From Rodentibacter pneumotropicus DSM 21403 (lineage in GTDB: Bacteria > Pseudomonadota > Gammaproteobacteria > Enterobacterales > Pasteurellaceae): a stretch of 64,000 nt of DNA. Under the pieces are notes generated by a model. The model made no database searches, was not told the origin of the DNA, and saw only the letters and a list, made by a program, of their open reading frames with translations. Where the stretch lies: contig NZ_KB904040.1 in the NCBI RefSeq assembly GCF_000379905.1, positions 217,687 to 281,686 of the forward strand, read 5' to 3'. Made by a program: the position numbers and the translations under genes. This document shows, one piece after another, positions 35,447-47,357 of this stretch (positions within the stretch are counted from its first letter, which is position 1; each line of letters starts with the position of its first letter).

Positions 35447-36511
35447 TTATTTATGATAAGTTTTAGAATATTCGTGAATCGCATCAACGAACACTTTCGG
35501 TGCATTTTCCGGCACATCTTGGTGAATACCGTGCCCTAAATTGAACACGTGTCCGCTGCCCTCGCCAAAATCCGCTAAAATTGACCGCACTTCTTGTTCA
35601 ATGCGTTCTGCCGGCGCGTAAAGCACACTTGGATCCATATTGCCTTGTAACGCAACTTTATGTCCGACACGTGCTTTTGCCTCGGCTAAATTGACCGTCC
35701 AGTCTAAGCCGATTGCATCACAACCGGTATTTGCTATTGCTTCAAGCCATAGCCCACCGCCTTTAGTAAAGAGTGTTACCGGCACAACGCGTCCTTCATT
35801 TTCACGAATCAAACCATTAACAATTTTGTGCATATATTGAAGGGAAAAATCCAAATATTCACGATGTCCCAATACCCCACCCCAAGTGTCAAATACCATC
35901 ACAGATTGTGCGCCGGCTTTAATTTGCCCGTTAAGATAGAGAATCACGGCATCCGCAAGTTTATCCAGCAATAAATCCAATGTTTGCGGTTCTGCATACA
36001 TCATTTTTTTGATTTTACTGAAGGTTTTACTGCTACCACCTTCCACCATATAAGTGGCGAGCGTCCACGGACTACCGGAAAAGCCGATAAGTGGCACTTC
36101 ACCATTTAGTTCACGGCGGATAGTACGTACAGCATTCATCACATATTGCAGTTCCTGTTCCGGATCAGGAATCGGAAGATTTTCAACCGCACTTTTGCTT
36201 TCAATCGGTCTGGCAAATTTGGGGCCTTCGCCGACACCAAAACTCAAGCCTAACCCCATCGCATCGGGAATGGTTAAAATATCGGAAAATAAAATCGCCG
36301 CATCAAGATCATAACGGCGGAGGGGTTGCAAGGTTACTTCACTAGCTAAATCCGCATTGCGACAAAGGGACATAAAATCCCCTGCTTGCGCGCGCGTCGC
36401 TTTATATTCCGGCAAATAACGCCCTGCCTGGCGCATCATCCACACCGGTGTGTAATCCACGGATTGGCGTAATAAGGCTTTTAAATAGCGATCATTTTTT
36501 AATACTGACAT
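35447..36511 (-). CDS. hemE: Uroporphyrinogen decarboxylase
   Basis: Removes four carboxylates from uroporphyrinogen III to give coproporphyrinogen III in haem synthesis. 354 residues. The N-terminal [20 protein letters not shown] holds the substrate-binding Arg residues. [20 protein letters not shown] and [17 protein letters not shown] follow. The end has [13 protein letters not shown]. The ATG directly abuts the nudC stop codon, so the two are coupled. Confidence 0.97.
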   Translation of the reverse strand: MSVLKNDRYLKALLRQSVDYTPVWMMRQAGRYLPEYKATRAQAGDFMSLCRNADLASEVTLQPLRRYDLDAAILFSDILTIPDAMGLGLSFGVGEGPKFARPIESKSAVENLPIPDPEQELQYVMNAVRTIRRELNGEVPLIGFSGSPWTLATYMVEGGSSKTFSKIKKMMYAEPQTLDLLLDKLADAVILYLNGQIKAGAQSVMVFDTWGGVLGHREYLDFSLQYMHKIVNGLIRENEGRVVPVTLFTKGGGLWLEAIANTGCDAIGLDWTVNLAEAKARVGHKVALQGNMDPSVLYAPAERIEQEVRSILADFGEGSGHVFNLGHGIHQDVPENAPKVFVDAIHEYSKTYHK

Positions 36512-37312
36512 TTAGGTTTCCTTTTTGTTATCTGCCACTTTACAAAGCTCAAGCGTAGCATGAATTAATTTTCGTGCGATAGTACCTGTTGGAGGCAATT
36601 CTGGCAAGGGCTGATGATAAGAAAACCATTGCGCATCATGAATTTCCGTTTCCTGTAAAGCAATCTCGCCACTCTCATAATCAGCTAAAAAACCTACCAT
36701 TTGTGAATTAGGAAATGCCCAAGGTTGGCTACCGAAATAACGAATATTTTTAATCCGAATGCCCGTTTCTTCAAATACCTCCCGATGAACAGCCTGTTCA
36801 AAAGTTTCCCCTACGTCAACAAAACCGGCAAGCGTGGTGTACATTCCACCGCGGGGCTGATAATGGCGTCTATGGTTGGCGAGTAAAATCTGCGTATCAC
36901 GGCGTACCGCAACAATAATAGAAGGATGAATGACGGGGTAAGTACGATAACCGCAATGTGTACACTGCATAGCAATCTCGTCTTCCGTTTGACGATTGGA
37001 ATGACCGCACTTGCCACAAAATCGATGAGTTTTCAGAAAATGGTTAATTTCCACTCCACGACTTAACAAATAAAACTTTTCCTCCGAAAGAAAAAGCAGA
37101 TCTCGTAAACTAAAATAGTCTCGTTGATCATCCTGTTGTTCTTCGATAAGCCATAATGGCTGCCCTGCCCATTCGCCAATTAGCATACCTTTTAAATTTT
37201 CAAAACCGAATAATGTGGCATTTCCATAAGGTAAGTTGCGATTAACTAAATGTAAATTGGAACCCTGTGTGAGAAGCCAATATCCTGAATCTGTGACTTT
37301 AATATTGTGCAT
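36512..37312 (-). CDS. nudC: NAD-capped RNA hydrolase / NADH pyrophosphatase NudC
   Basis: A Nudix enzyme that hydrolyses NAD(H) and removes NAD caps from RNA. The ATG at 37312 (GGGGAAATATTTT before it) gives 266 residues; a GTG eight codons upstream is open. A zinc ribbon is seen in FCGKCGHSNRQT and CTHCGYRTYP. The Nudix box is GFVDVGETFEQAVHREVFEE with EETGI. The NudC-specific SQPWAFPNSQMVGF follows. First of a nudC-hemE-yjaG run. Confidence 0.96.
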   Translation of the reverse strand: MHNIKVTDSGYWLLTQGSNLHLVNRNLPYGNATLFGFENLKGMLIGEWAGQPLWLIEEQQDDQRDYFSLRDLLFLSEEKFYLLSRGVEINHFLKTHRFCGKCGHSNRQTEDEIAMQCTHCGYRTYPVIHPSIIVAVRRDTQILLANHRRHYQPRGGMYTTLAGFVDVGETFEQAVHREVFEETGIRIKNIRYFGSQPWAFPNSQMVGFLADYESGEIALQETEIHDAQWFSYHQPLPELPPTGTIARKLIHATLELCKVADNKKET

Positions 37313-37436
37313 AAAATATTTCCCCAAAATGACCACGCTTTTTTAATGATTTTACCAAGTTCCAAACCTACAAGCTTAGATTTAATTCACAATTAGATTT
37401 TCCAAAAATATGATATACCACAGAGAAAATATAAAA

Positions 37437-37467
37437 AAGGGTAAATCCTTAAACGGAATTTACCCTT
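37437..37467 (-). terminator. Terminator after the pirin gene
   Basis: AAGGGTAAAT (37437-37446) pairs with ATTTACCCTT (37458-37467); U-run on the minus strand. Confidence 0.8.
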
Positions 37468-37495
37468 GAATTTAAGCACGGATGCTTATCATTTT

Positions 37496-38377
37496 TTAGT
37501 TTAAACGACCGAATTTACCGGTTTGCACATCGTTAAAAGCTTCAACAATTTGCTCGCGAGTATTCATCACAAACGGACCGTAACCTACAACTGGCTCATT
37601 GAGCGGTTCACCGGTAAGAATTAACAATTTAGCTTCATTGTTAGATTCAATAAGTACATCGGCTCCACCACGCTCAAAAGTAACTAGCTCGCCACGACGC
37701 GCAACCGCATCTCCACCAACTTGGATTGTTCCCTCTAATACAAGGATAACCACATTATGACTTTCCGGCACACTAAAAGTATGTGTCGCATTTGCATTCA
37801 TCGTGGTATCCCACATATTAACCGGACTAAAAGTGCTCGCTGAACCTGTTGTTCCTAATAATTCACCGGCAATCACACGTACTTGCCCCGCATCGCCAGG
37901 CAATTTCACAACCGGAATATCTGCTGATTTAATGGCTTGGTATTTCGGCTCGGTCATTTTATCTTTCGCCGGTAAATTTACCCAAAGCTGTACCATTTCG
38001 AACAATCCGCCTTCTTTAGCAAATTTTTCTGAGTGCATTTCTTCGTGCATCACACCGGAGCCAGCTGTCATCCATTGAACATCACCTGTACCGATTGTAC
38101 CGCCACCACCGTGAGAATCGCGGTGAGAAACTTCGCCTTGATAAGCAATCGTCACAGTTTCAAAACCACGATGCGGATGTTCTTCCACGCCACGTAAATC
38201 AAATTCTGAATTATCACGACGACCGCCTTGGAAAAATTTCGGTGGGTTGTAATCCATTAAAAGAAACGGATCAAGATTTTTGTCTTTATCGTTATAACTA
38301 AACATTGACGCTACATGGAAGCCATTACCTACCCAGTGTTTTGCCGGAGCAGTAAAAACATTTGCTACTTTTTTCAT
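37496..38377 (-). CDS. Pirin-family protein
   Basis: A two-domain cupin protein of 293 residues. The N-terminal metal-binding region shows PFLLMDYNPPKFF, GVEEHPHRGFETVTIAYQGE and HRDSHGGGGTIGTGDVQWMT, then AGSGVMHEEMHSE, which contains the His/Glu metal ligands. The C-terminal cupin ends YGPFVMNTREQIVEAFND. Members include quercetinase-like dioxygenases and redox sensors. The exact role is unknown. TAAGGAGTTTTAT precedes the ATG. Monocistronic, with its own terminator. Confidence 0.93.
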   Translation of the reverse strand: MKKVANVFTAPAKHWVGNGFHVASMFSYNDKDKNLDPFLLMDYNPPKFFQGGRRDNSEFDLRGVEEHPHRGFETVTIAYQGEVSHRDSHGGGGTIGTGDVQWMTAGSGVMHEEMHSEKFAKEGGLFEMVQLWVNLPAKDKMTEPKYQAIKSADIPVVKLPGDAGQVRVIAGELLGTTGSASTFSPVNMWDTTMNANATHTFSVPESHNVVILVLEGTIQVGGDAVARRGELVTFERGGADVLIESNNEAKLLILTGEPLNEPVVGYGPFVMNTREQIVEAFNDVQTGKFGRLN

Positions 38378-38573
38378 ATAAAACTCCTTAATTTATTGTT
38401 AGAACCTATCGTTCTGTTGATGGAGTGTATTATATGCTTTCCAAATTTTAAATAAATGGACCATTAGTTAAAACATAATTTACCAATAAGAAACAATAAT
38501 CCTAATTACATGAATAAATTCAATAAGTTTCGACAAATCACATCACTACTGACCAGACTTCTAATGTTTAATA

Positions 38574-38618
38574 AAAAAGTGCGGTTAAAATTCATTGAGA
38601 TTTTTAACCGCACTTTTT
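38574..38618. terminator. Uptake-signal pair terminator after pyrG
   Basis: AAAAAGTGCGGTTAAAA (38574-38590) pairs with TTTTTAACCGCACTTTTT (38601-38618). It ends pyrG on the minus strand and faces the pirin promoter. Confidence 0.85.
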
Positions 38619-38629
38619 ATGACCAAAAA

Positions 38630-40294
<1,665 letters not shown>

Positions 40295-40451
40295 TTATAG
40301 CTAATCATCTTGCGAGACATTTCACAAAAGTGCGGTCGGAAATTGAAGAAGATTAGCTATCAAAGACGGGACGGTAGTTTACCCTATTTGTTGAGCTAAC
40401 TCAACGGGAATACGGAATTAAACACAAGGATTGTCCATCAAACTTGTAAAA

Positions 40452-40480
40452 AAATGACCGCACTTTTAGCCCGGTCATTT
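40452..40480 (-). terminator. Terminator of the fuc operon
   Basis: AAATGACC (40452-40459) pairs with GGTCATTT (40473-40480), with a U-run on the minus strand; an uptake core is inside the loop. Confidence 0.8.
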
Positions 40481-40486
40481 GTACTA

Positions 40487-41776
40487 TTATTTAAGAATTT
40501 TCCATGCTCTAAATCCGTAGATAGCAATCACTACAAAGCAAACAAGAGGTAGAATAAATGAGAAATTCACTGCTGGTAAGCCCATGACTTCACCCTGATC
40601 GATAATCATCCCTTGTAACGGCGGCATTAACGCACCACCGACAATAGCCATGACTAAACCTGCTGCACCAATTGTGGATTCTTCGTTTAAACCATTGAGT
40701 GCAATACCATAGATAGTTGGAAACATCAATGACATAAAACCAGAGGTTAAAATTAAGCAATACAATCCCCATATTCCATCAATGAAAATCACGCCAAGAA
40801 CACTAAGGAAGCCTCCGATAGCAAAGAGCATTAACATAAATTCAGATCTGAGATATTTCATGAGACTGGTACTAATAAAACGACTGGCGATAAAAATCCC
40901 CATTGCAATAATATTGAAATTTTGCCCTTCTGCCTTAGTAAAACCTAAACGTTCTGCATATTGAACAATAAACGTCCAGCACATAATTTGCACACCCACA
41001 TAAAAAACTTGCGCAATGACGCCCTCACGATATTTTGCTTTTTGCATCAAACGGCGGACCGCTTCTTTAAAAGTGATACGGCAATGACCTTCTTCAACTC
41101 TTACGGTCGGCATTTTGTAAAGACTGATAATGAGCAGCACCGCAATCACCACAAAACCTAATACAATATATGGGTTACGAATTTCAGCTAAATCATGGGT
41201 ACGAATCCCCATTTTTTCCGCTTCTGACAACGTATGGAAAATCAAATTACCGGCAGCATCACGCTTATCGGAGTTAAGATTTGTTAACACCAGTTGAGAA
41301 GCCACAAACATACCTGTGATTGACCCCAATGGGTTAAAAGATTGAGCAAAATTCAAACGACGTGTCGCAGTTTGCGGATCCCCCATAGCAAGAATATAGG
41401 GGTTTGCAGTCGTTTCCAAAAATGCCAGACCAAAAGTTAAAATATAAAGTGAGATCAAGAAAAAATTAAACTCTTCATATTGTGCAGCCGGCCAGAATAA
41501 AAACGCACCGATTGCATAGAGAACAAGCCCTAACATAATTCCTGCTTTATAACTGTATCGGCTGGCAAAAATAGCGGCAGGAATCGCCATCGTGCCGTAA
41601 CCGCCATAAAATGCAAATTGCACCAAAGCGGCTTCGGAAGCCGGAATTTCCATAACGGTTTGAAATACGGCAACCATCGGATTGGTAATATCATTCGCAA
41701 ATCCCCATAAAGCAAATAAGCTGGTGATTAAAATAAAGGGGACAATAAATTTCTTTTCTAACACCTTGGCAGTCAT
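40487..41776 (-). CDS. fucP: L-fucose:H+ symporter
   Basis: A 12-helix MFS permease of 429 residues. FVPFI-like VPFILITSLFALWGFANDIT at the N-terminus, with the acidic residue in helix 1, is typical of FucP. NPYILAMGDPQTATRRLNFAQSFNPLGSITGMF is the sugar-binding region (quoted in part: RLNFAQSFNPLGS). AGAAGGAAAATATT precedes the ATG. It is the last gene of the fuc cluster, after fucA. Confidence 0.95.
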   Translation of the reverse strand: MTAKVLEKKFIVPFILITSLFALWGFANDITNPMVAVFQTVMEIPASEAALVQFAFYGGYGTMAIPAAIFASRYSYKAGIMLGLVLYAIGAFLFWPAAQYEEFNFFLISLYILTFGLAFLETTANPYILAMGDPQTATRRLNFAQSFNPLGSITGMFVASQLVLTNLNSDKRDAAGNLIFHTLSEAEKMGIRTHDLAEIRNPYIVLGFVVIAVLLIISLYKMPTVRVEEGHCRITFKEAVRRLMQKAKYREGVIAQVFYVGVQIMCWTFIVQYAERLGFTKAEGQNFNIIAMGIFIASRFISTSLMKYLRSEFMLMLFAIGGFLSVLGVIFIDGIWGLYCLILTSGFMSLMFPTIYGIALNGLNEESTIGAAGLVMAIVGGALMPPLQGMIIDQGEVMGLPAVNFSFILPLVCFVVIAIYGFRAWKILK

Positions 41777-41821
41777 AATATTTTCCTTCTATTAATTAGT
41801 AGAGAGAAACACAAAGAATCA

Positions 41822-42469
41822 CTATTCTTCAATACGTAATCCATAAGTATGGAACTTGCCTAATACCACCTGCATTTGCTCACGACTCAAAAGCGGAATA
41901 TCCAAACCCGTTGCAAGCAATTTCAAATACCAAGAAGCCAACACCTCCACTTCTTGTGCAAGCCACAACGCTTTATCAAGGTTTTCACCACAGGCAATTA
42001 AACCATGGTGAGCCAGCAAAATTGCCTTACTTTTTTTGATTCCCTCCGACACATAAGAGGCAAGTTCATAGGTTCCAAATGTTGCGTAAGGTACGCAGGG
42101 AATATGATCAGTTCCTCCCACTGCCACCATATAGTGAATAGCCGGAATTGATTTTTCGAGAATGGACAAACCGGCACAGTGAAGAGAATGATTATGCACA
42201 ACCGCATTAGCCTCCGCACGTGCCTGATAGACCGCTAAATGAAATTGCCATTCACTGGAAGGCAGCTTTCCGTCTTCGTGTTTGCCATTGTTATCCACAT
42301 AAACGATATTTTCCGGCGTGATTAAATGATATGGCATACCAGTGGGTGTAATCAGCATACCTTCTTTATAGCGTACGCTTACATTTCCCGCAGTCCCTTG
42401 GTTTAAACCTAATCGGGTCATTTCAAGGCAGGTATCGATAATTTTTTGTGAAAGTGCTTTTCTATTCAT
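41822..42469 (-). CDS. fucA: L-fuculose-1-phosphate aldolase
   Basis: A zinc class II aldolase that cleaves L-fuculose-1-phosphate to DHAP and L-lactaldehyde. 215 residues, the standard length. The metal ligands are in VVHNHSLHC and LAHHGLIACG, and the phosphate-binding GTAGNVSVRYKEGMLITPTG is present, as is the catalytic Glu region. It lies between fucU and fucP. Confidence 0.97.
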   Translation of the reverse strand: MNRKALSQKIIDTCLEMTRLGLNQGTAGNVSVRYKEGMLITPTGMPYHLITPENIVYVDNNGKHEDGKLPSSEWQFHLAVYQARAEANAVVHNHSLHCAGLSILEKSIPAIHYMVAVGGTDHIPCVPYATFGTYELASYVSEGIKKSKAILLAHHGLIACGENLDKALWLAQEVEVLASWYLKLLATGLDIPLLSREQMQVVLGKFHTYGLRIEE

Positions 42470-42488
42470 TTTTAAGACCTCTAACTTG

Positions 42489-42923
42489 TTATAAAACAGG
42501 GGTAACCCCTTTTTTGATAATAATGTTGCCGTATTTTGCAGTTTCGCCAGTCATAACAACGGCATAAGCATGTTTTGTACGCTCATAAAAATCAAAGCGA
42601 TCGATACGTGTGAGATTTGGCACAAAATCGACCGCACTTTGAATTGCCTCTAAATAGCGTTTTTCTACATCAGGATCCAACGTATCGCCTTGCACAGCCT
42701 GCATCATGACGAGTGGTGCCGCGACATAAGCGTCAAATTCAAATAATGGCGCGATACCTTTTAATAAGGTTGCAATAGAAATCCCATCGGCACGCACGAC
42801 ATTATGATGAAGTGAGTGAGCAGGAAAATGAGCATCGGCAAGTACAAGTTCATCACCATGTCCCATTTCGGCTAGAATTTTGAGTAACTCAGGGGAAATT
42901 GCCGGATGAATACCTTTTAACAT
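42489..42923 (-). CDS. fucU: L-fucose mutarotase
   Basis: Interconverts the alpha and beta anomers of L-fucose for FucI. 144 residues from ATG 42923, chosen because ATAGGAGCAATTTA precedes it; an open frame extends 37 codons further up but overlaps fuc[32 protein letters not shown] and the end [14 protein letters not shown] match the FucU/RbsD family. It overlaps no neighbour. Confidence 0.95.
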   Translation of the reverse strand: MLKGIHPAISPELLKILAEMGHGDELVLADAHFPAHSLHHNVVRADGISIATLLKGIAPLFEFDAYVAAPLVMMQAVQGDTLDPDVEKRYLEAIQSAVDFVPNLTRIDRFDFYERTKHAYAVVMTGETAKYGNIIIKKGVTPVL

Positions 42924-42933
42924 TAAATTGCTC

Positions 42934-44367
42934 CTATTCGTTTGCAAAATTAAACTGAGGATAAATACGTTTGCGTTGCGGTTGCATGATTTTCTGTGCC
43001 GTTTCTGCGTTGTCATAAACGCCAACACCAACAAAAGTAAACATCGCTGCGCCTAATACTGTCGTTTCTGCCACATCGACCACCTCAATAGGTAAACCTA
43101 AAACATCGGCGCGAATTTGATTCCATAACGGATTTTTTGATCCACCCCCAACGCAGATCAAACTTTCCGCTTTAAAATGACTAACCTGTTGTAGCACCGC
43201 CAAACCTTGCTTAAGCTGCTTTGCCATGTAATAAAGTGCCGCACGATAGATTTCACTACGAGAAGTAAACATGGAAAGCCCGACAAGATGCCCTTGTCCG
43301 ATTTGACTAAAAACGCCTTGGAAATCGACCGCACTTTTGATACTCCTTTCCCCTACTTCCATCGCTTCTGCAATCATTGTCGAATAATATTTGTTTGTGC
43401 CATATACATCCGCGAACAACAGTTTTCCAAGCCATTCCATAATGCCGGAGCCAACCCATTGCACCGCCGGATTAAAGCAATTAGGTTGAACATCAAATTC
43501 CGTCGTTAGCCCTTGTGAAATAAAATCAAATTGTGGCTGCGCATATTGCGTACGAGCCATTAAAATTTCCCAAGTACCGGAACTCAACACCGGTTGATTT
43601 AATCCCGCACCGGAACCAAACATGGCAAATTGCGTGTCGTGTCCGCAAGCAATCACCGGAATACAATTTAATCCCCAACGCATAGCAAGTGCGGTCGTAA
43701 GATCACCCACTTTTTCACCGGCACGACGCATTGGCGGAAAATGATTTGACGTTAGCCCAAGCAGCCGCAAAACACCTTCATCCCAATCACCGGTGGCGAG
43801 ATTTGTCATCATTGATGTTCCCGCCATTGTGTGATCGGTGGTCCATTCTCCTGTTAAACGCTGGGTTAGCATGGAAGAAATGAACACAAACTTATCCATT
43901 TTTTGGAAAACTTCCGGTTCATGTTCTTTCAACCAAAGCAGTTTGAATAAGGTATTAAAGCTGTATTGTCCAATACCGTTACGTTGATAAAGTGCTTTTA
44001 CATCCAACAAATTATCCAGTTTCTCCATCACTGAAAGTGTGCGTGGGCATTTCCAAGAAATAATCGGATAAAGCTGCTGCCCATACCGATCAAAGGGCGC
44101 GCCATCTACACCAAACGTAGTAACAGAAATACCAACAATATCTTTTAAATCAATATTTTGCCTTCTCAACTTGTCGATAGTTTGATCAGCACAATCGGAT
44201 AATTTTTGCCAGATTTCTTCAAAATTCCAAATATGATAATCAGCGAATTTGATATCAGGTTGGGTATTATTCGCAATATGGCAGGCTGCCAAAATCTCGC
44301 CTTTATTACTCATCGCAATAGTGCGTAAATTGGTCGCACCGCAATCAAAAATCAGTACGATAGGCAT
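42934..44367 (-). CDS. fucK: L-fuculokinase
   Basis: Phosphorylates L-fuculose to L-fuculose-1-phosphate. 477 residues, FGGY kinase family. The ATPase start [20 protein letters not shown], the substrate-binding [12 protein letters not shown], and the second FGGY signature around [19 protein letters not shown] and [20 protein letters not shown] are visible. AGGGAGGGCTTGT precedes the ATG. It ends 10 bases before the fucU start. Confidence 0.96.
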   Translation of the reverse strand: MPIVLIFDCGATNLRTIAMSNKGEILAACHIANNTQPDIKFADYHIWNFEEIWQKLSDCADQTIDKLRRQNIDLKDIVGISVTTFGVDGAPFDRYGQQLYPIISWKCPRTLSVMEKLDNLLDVKALYQRNGIGQYSFNTLFKLLWLKEHEPEVFQKMDKFVFISSMLTQRLTGEWTTDHTMAGTSMMTNLATGDWDEGVLRLLGLTSNHFPPMRRAGEKVGDLTTALAMRWGLNCIPVIACGHDTQFAMFGSGAGLNQPVLSSGTWEILMARTQYAQPQFDFISQGLTTEFDVQPNCFNPAVQWVGSGIMEWLGKLLFADVYGTNKYYSTMIAEAMEVGERSIKSAVDFQGVFSQIGQGHLVGLSMFTSRSEIYRAALYYMAKQLKQGLAVLQQVSHFKAESLICVGGGSKNPLWNQIRADVLGLPIEVVDVAETTVLGAAMFTFVGVGVYDNAETAQKIMQPQRKRIYPQFNFANE

Positions 44368-44390
44368 ACAAGCCCTCCCTAGAATTTAGA

Positions 44391-44433
44391 AAAAAGTGCG
44401 GTTGAAAAATAAATGGATTTTTTGACCGCACTT
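44391..44433. repeat. Inverted uptake signals between fucI and fucK
   Basis: AAAAAGTGCGGTTG (44391-44404) faces TTTGACCGCACTT (44421-44433). The hairpin lies within the fuc operon and may partly attenuate the genes after fucI. Confidence 0.55.
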
Positions 44434-44489
44434 CACTATGGGTTTTGATGGAATGGCGGTACTCGCTGAAAAGCACGTGCCGATTGCCA

Positions 44490-46262
44490 TTATTTATAAA
44501 GTGGTCCAAAGTTTTGACAGGCGCGATAATCCTGACCTTCTTTATCTTGACCAAACCCATTCCAGGCACTTGGGCGAAATATATTGCGTTCTTCAACGTT
44601 GTGCATACAAACTGGGATACGTAATATTGAGGCAAGTGTGATGAGATCCGAACCTATGTGCCCATAAGTGGTTACACAGTGGTTGGCGCCCCAGTTTGCC
44701 ATTACAGAATAGACATCGGTAAATGCCCCCTTGCCCGTTAAACGAAGAACAAACCAAGTCGTCGGCCAAGTCTCATTGGTGCGTTTATTGAGGATATTAT
44801 GTACTCGTTCCGGTAAATCAATTGACCAACCTTCGGCAATTTGCAATACCGGCCCTAAGCCTTTGATAAGGTTAATACGATGCATCGTGAAGGGCATACC
44901 ACCTTTAGTTAAAAATTGGGAAGATAAACCGCCGCCACGGAAATATTCATGTACAGCAGGACACCAACGGGTATTCTCCAAACAACGTTTTCCGTCTTCT
45001 TCTGTCACATCCCAAGCCGGTTTAATGGTTGGTTTACCATTTTCATCTCGGTGCTGACCTGTGCCGTCAAGTGCAGCAGAACCGGAATTAATTAAATGAA
45101 TAAAGCCACTTTCTGGTTTCCAACCGGTCACACGTTCAACAGATTCCGGACTCCAATAAGTACGCACATCAGCAAAAACTTGAGCCTGACCGGTCAATTG
45201 GTGTCCGAACAACATACATACGGCATTCAAACTGTCATTTTCAGTAGCAAGAATATATGGTGGACGAACCCCATTCCAATCATAGGTAGAATTAAGCATG
45301 GCTTCCATAAAATCACCATTTGGCAAATGGTCCGTCCAATGACGCTGACCTTGGAATCCAGCTGCAATAGCATTATGGCCTAGGGCTTCTTCCGCAAAAT
45401 TCAACTTTGCTAATTTGGGATTCCCTACCATCAAATCGCGAGTAATGATGGTCATTTTCACTACATTTTCCCAAAGTTCGGCTCGTTCCTCCGGTGTACG
45501 TTGATTTTCCTGGCTGTTTACATCAATTCCTTCTTTGCAATATTGTTTTACCCAAGAAAGTGCCAACTCCACTTCTTCTTGATCGTAAATTTTGCGATCT
45601 AAACGGCGTTTGATTTCAGTCATATCCACATATTCGTTACGCATACCAAGATATTCTTGGAAAAATTGTTGGTTCACAATCGAACCGGCGATTCCCATAG
45701 AAACAGAGCCGATGGATAAGTAGGATTTTCCACGAAGAGTGGCAACGGTAAGACCGGCACGGGCAAAACGTAACAATTTTTCTTTTACATCCGCCGGAAT
45801 GTCGGTGTCATTCGCTTCTTGAACTTCTGTGCCATAAATTGAGAACGCCGGTAAACCTAATTGAGAATGACCTGCGAGCGCCGCAGCAAGATAAACCGCA
45901 CCTGGGCGTTCAGTGCCGTTAAAGCCCCAAATCGCTTTCGGCATATGTGGATCCATATCGATAGTTTCAGAACCGTAACACCAACAAGGTGTGACAGTAA
46001 TAGTTAATCCCACGTTTTCACGTTTGAATTTATCGGCACAAGCCGAAGCCTCAGCAACACCACCAATACAAGTATCGGCAATCACACATTCGACAAAAGC
46101 ACCGTCCGTATAGCGGATATGGGTTTGCAATAAATCGACAACAGATTTCGCCATACGCATGGTTTGCTCTTCTAATGATTCACGTACACCCATACGACGA
46201 CCGTCAATGGTTGGACGAATACCGATTTTAATACGATTGGTTTGAGTGGAAGATGTCATCAT
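44490..46262 (-). CDS. fucI: L-fucose isomerase
   Basis: A manganese enzyme that converts L-fucose to L-fuculose. 590 residues, the usual length. [20 protein letters not shown] opens the protein, and [20 protein letters not shown] and SINS-like [14 protein letters not shown] are characteristic. Two adjacent ATG codons (46262, 46259) follow GATAGGAGACAGACT. It is the first catabolic gene after fucR, downstream of a CRP palindrome. Confidence 0.97.
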   Translation of the reverse strand: MMTSSTQTNRIKIGIRPTIDGRRMGVRESLEEQTMRMAKSVVDLLQTHIRYTDGAFVECVIADTCIGGVAEASACADKFKRENVGLTITVTPCWCYGSETIDMDPHMPKAIWGFNGTERPGAVYLAAALAGHSQLGLPAFSIYGTEVQEANDTDIPADVKEKLLRFARAGLTVATLRGKSYLSIGSVSMGIAGSIVNQQFFQEYLGMRNEYVDMTEIKRRLDRKIYDQEEVELALSWVKQYCKEGIDVNSQENQRTPEERAELWENVVKMTIITRDLMVGNPKLAKLNFAEEALGHNAIAAGFQGQRHWTDHLPNGDFMEAMLNSTYDWNGVRPPYILATENDSLNAVCMLFGHQLTGQAQVFADVRTYWSPESVERVTGWKPESGFIHLINSGSAALDGTGQHRDENGKPTIKPAWDVTEEDGKRCLENTRWCPAVHEYFRGGGLSSQFLTKGGMPFTMHRINLIKGLGPVLQIAEGWSIDLPERVHNILNKRTNETWPTTWFVLRLTGKGAFTDVYSVMANWGANHCVTTYGHIGSDLITLASILRIPVCMHNVEERNIFRPSAWNGFGQDKEGQDYRACQNFGPLYK

Positions 46263-46389
46263 AGTCTGTCTCCTATCATTTTTTATTCATATTGAAACCT
46301 CGGATAAGCGGTTTATCTGCTTAACTTGAAATTATTTTTGAATAAAAAAACGAAAGAAGACAGAAGGAAAATGAAGTTGATTTCAAATT

Positions 46390-46405
46390 TGTGAAAGGGA
46401 TCACA
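46390..46405. promoter_or_regulatory. Perfect CRP palindrome upstream of fucI
   Basis: TGTGAAAGGGATCACA exactly fits TGTGA-N6-TCACA. It lies about 130 bases before fucI, between fucR and fucI, so cAMP-CRP probably activates the fuc genes when glucose is absent. Confidence 0.85.
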
Positions 46406-46463
46406 ATAATCGGGCATTTTCTAAGGAAAATAATGCCCATTTTTTACTTATATTCTTAACAAA

Positions 46464-46499
46464 CGGTAAATTCGGTCATTATTTGCTATAAAACGGTCA
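46464..46499. promoter_or_regulatory. Phased CGGT(A/C)A repeats, possible FucR sites
   Basis: CGGTAA (46464), CGGTCA (46473) and CGGTCA (46494) are spaced about one and two helical turns apart, upstream of the CRP site. They may be FucR operators. The last overlaps the fucR stop codon. Confidence 0.35.
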
Positions 46500-47234
46500 A
46501 AACATCATTTTTTCACAATATACTTGGAAGGTCTCCGATAAATCGGAATCACTAAAAATAGTATTAATTTTGCTCAATTCAGTTAATTGAATCAGACCTT
46601 TTTTCTCAAACTTAGAATGATCCGCCAAAAGATAAGCATGTTCCGATGCTTCCATCATTTTACGCTTTAAAGAGGCATTTAATTCGTTGGATTCCCAAAT
46701 ATTCCCTTGATTATCAATCCCGGAACAAGAAAAAATAGAAAAGTTAATATGAAGACGTTGTAATAAATATTCTGATAATGGCCCGTAAAAGGCTTCATAT
46801 TTTGATGAATAAACCCCACCGGTCACAATGGTTTTGATATTGGGCTTATTAACCAATGCGTTGATATTAAACATAGAATTGGTCACAACAGTGCAAGGAA
46901 TATCCGGCATTAAATGAGCAAAATACCAACTCGTGGAACTCGCATCCAAGCCAATCACCGCATTCTCATAGAGTAATTCAAGAGCATTCTTAGCAATATA
47001 GCGTTTTTCCGCTGCGTTAATATATCGCCGAGCCTGAAAAAAGGAACCAAGATCCGTCGTTTTATTACTTATCGCTCCACCATGTGTACGATAAAGCAAT
47101 CCTTGTTTCTCAAGTCGATTAAGGTCACGTCTAATGGTTTCAACAGATATTTCGCACTTTTCAGCCAGTTCAACCACACTCGCTTTTCCTTGCTGATTAA
47201 TCCATTGCAAAATCATGTCATCTCTACTACGCAT
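46497..47234 (-). CDS. fucR: Fucose operon regulator FucR, DeoR family
   Basis: An activator or repressor of fuc genes that responds to fuculose-1-phosphate in E. coli. 245 residues from ATG 47234, preferred because GGGGTGAAG precedes it; the upstream open frame (to 47303) has no such site. The winged helix is GKASVVELAEKCEISVETIR, LYRTHGGAI follows, and the C-terminal sugar-phosphate domain has GLDASSTSWYFAHLM. It is divergent from glmU. Confidence 0.93.
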   Translation of the reverse strand: MRSRDDMILQWINQQGKASVVELAEKCEISVETIRRDLNRLEKQGLLYRTHGGAISNKTTDLGSFFQARRYINAAEKRYIAKNALELLYENAVIGLDASSTSWYFAHLMPDIPCTVVTNSMFNINALVNKPNIKTIVTGGVYSSKYEAFYGPLSEYLLQRLHINFSIFSCSGIDNQGNIWESNELNASLKRKMMEASEHAYLLADHSKFEKKGLIQLTELSKINTIFSDSDLSETFQVYCEKMMF

Positions 47235-47357
47235 CTTCACCCCAAATCGCTCAAAAATTGTCTCATTATAGAATTTTTTAAGAAAAGATAAACAGCTTAT
47301 CATCTTTTCCTTTCTAAGCTAAAATACTGACAATTTTTGATGATAAGAGAAATTTTT

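Noticed and set aside
42924..43034. N-terminal extension of fucU
   Set aside because: It overlaps fucK and lacks a ribosome site, while ATG 42923 has ATAGGAGC and gives the normal family length.
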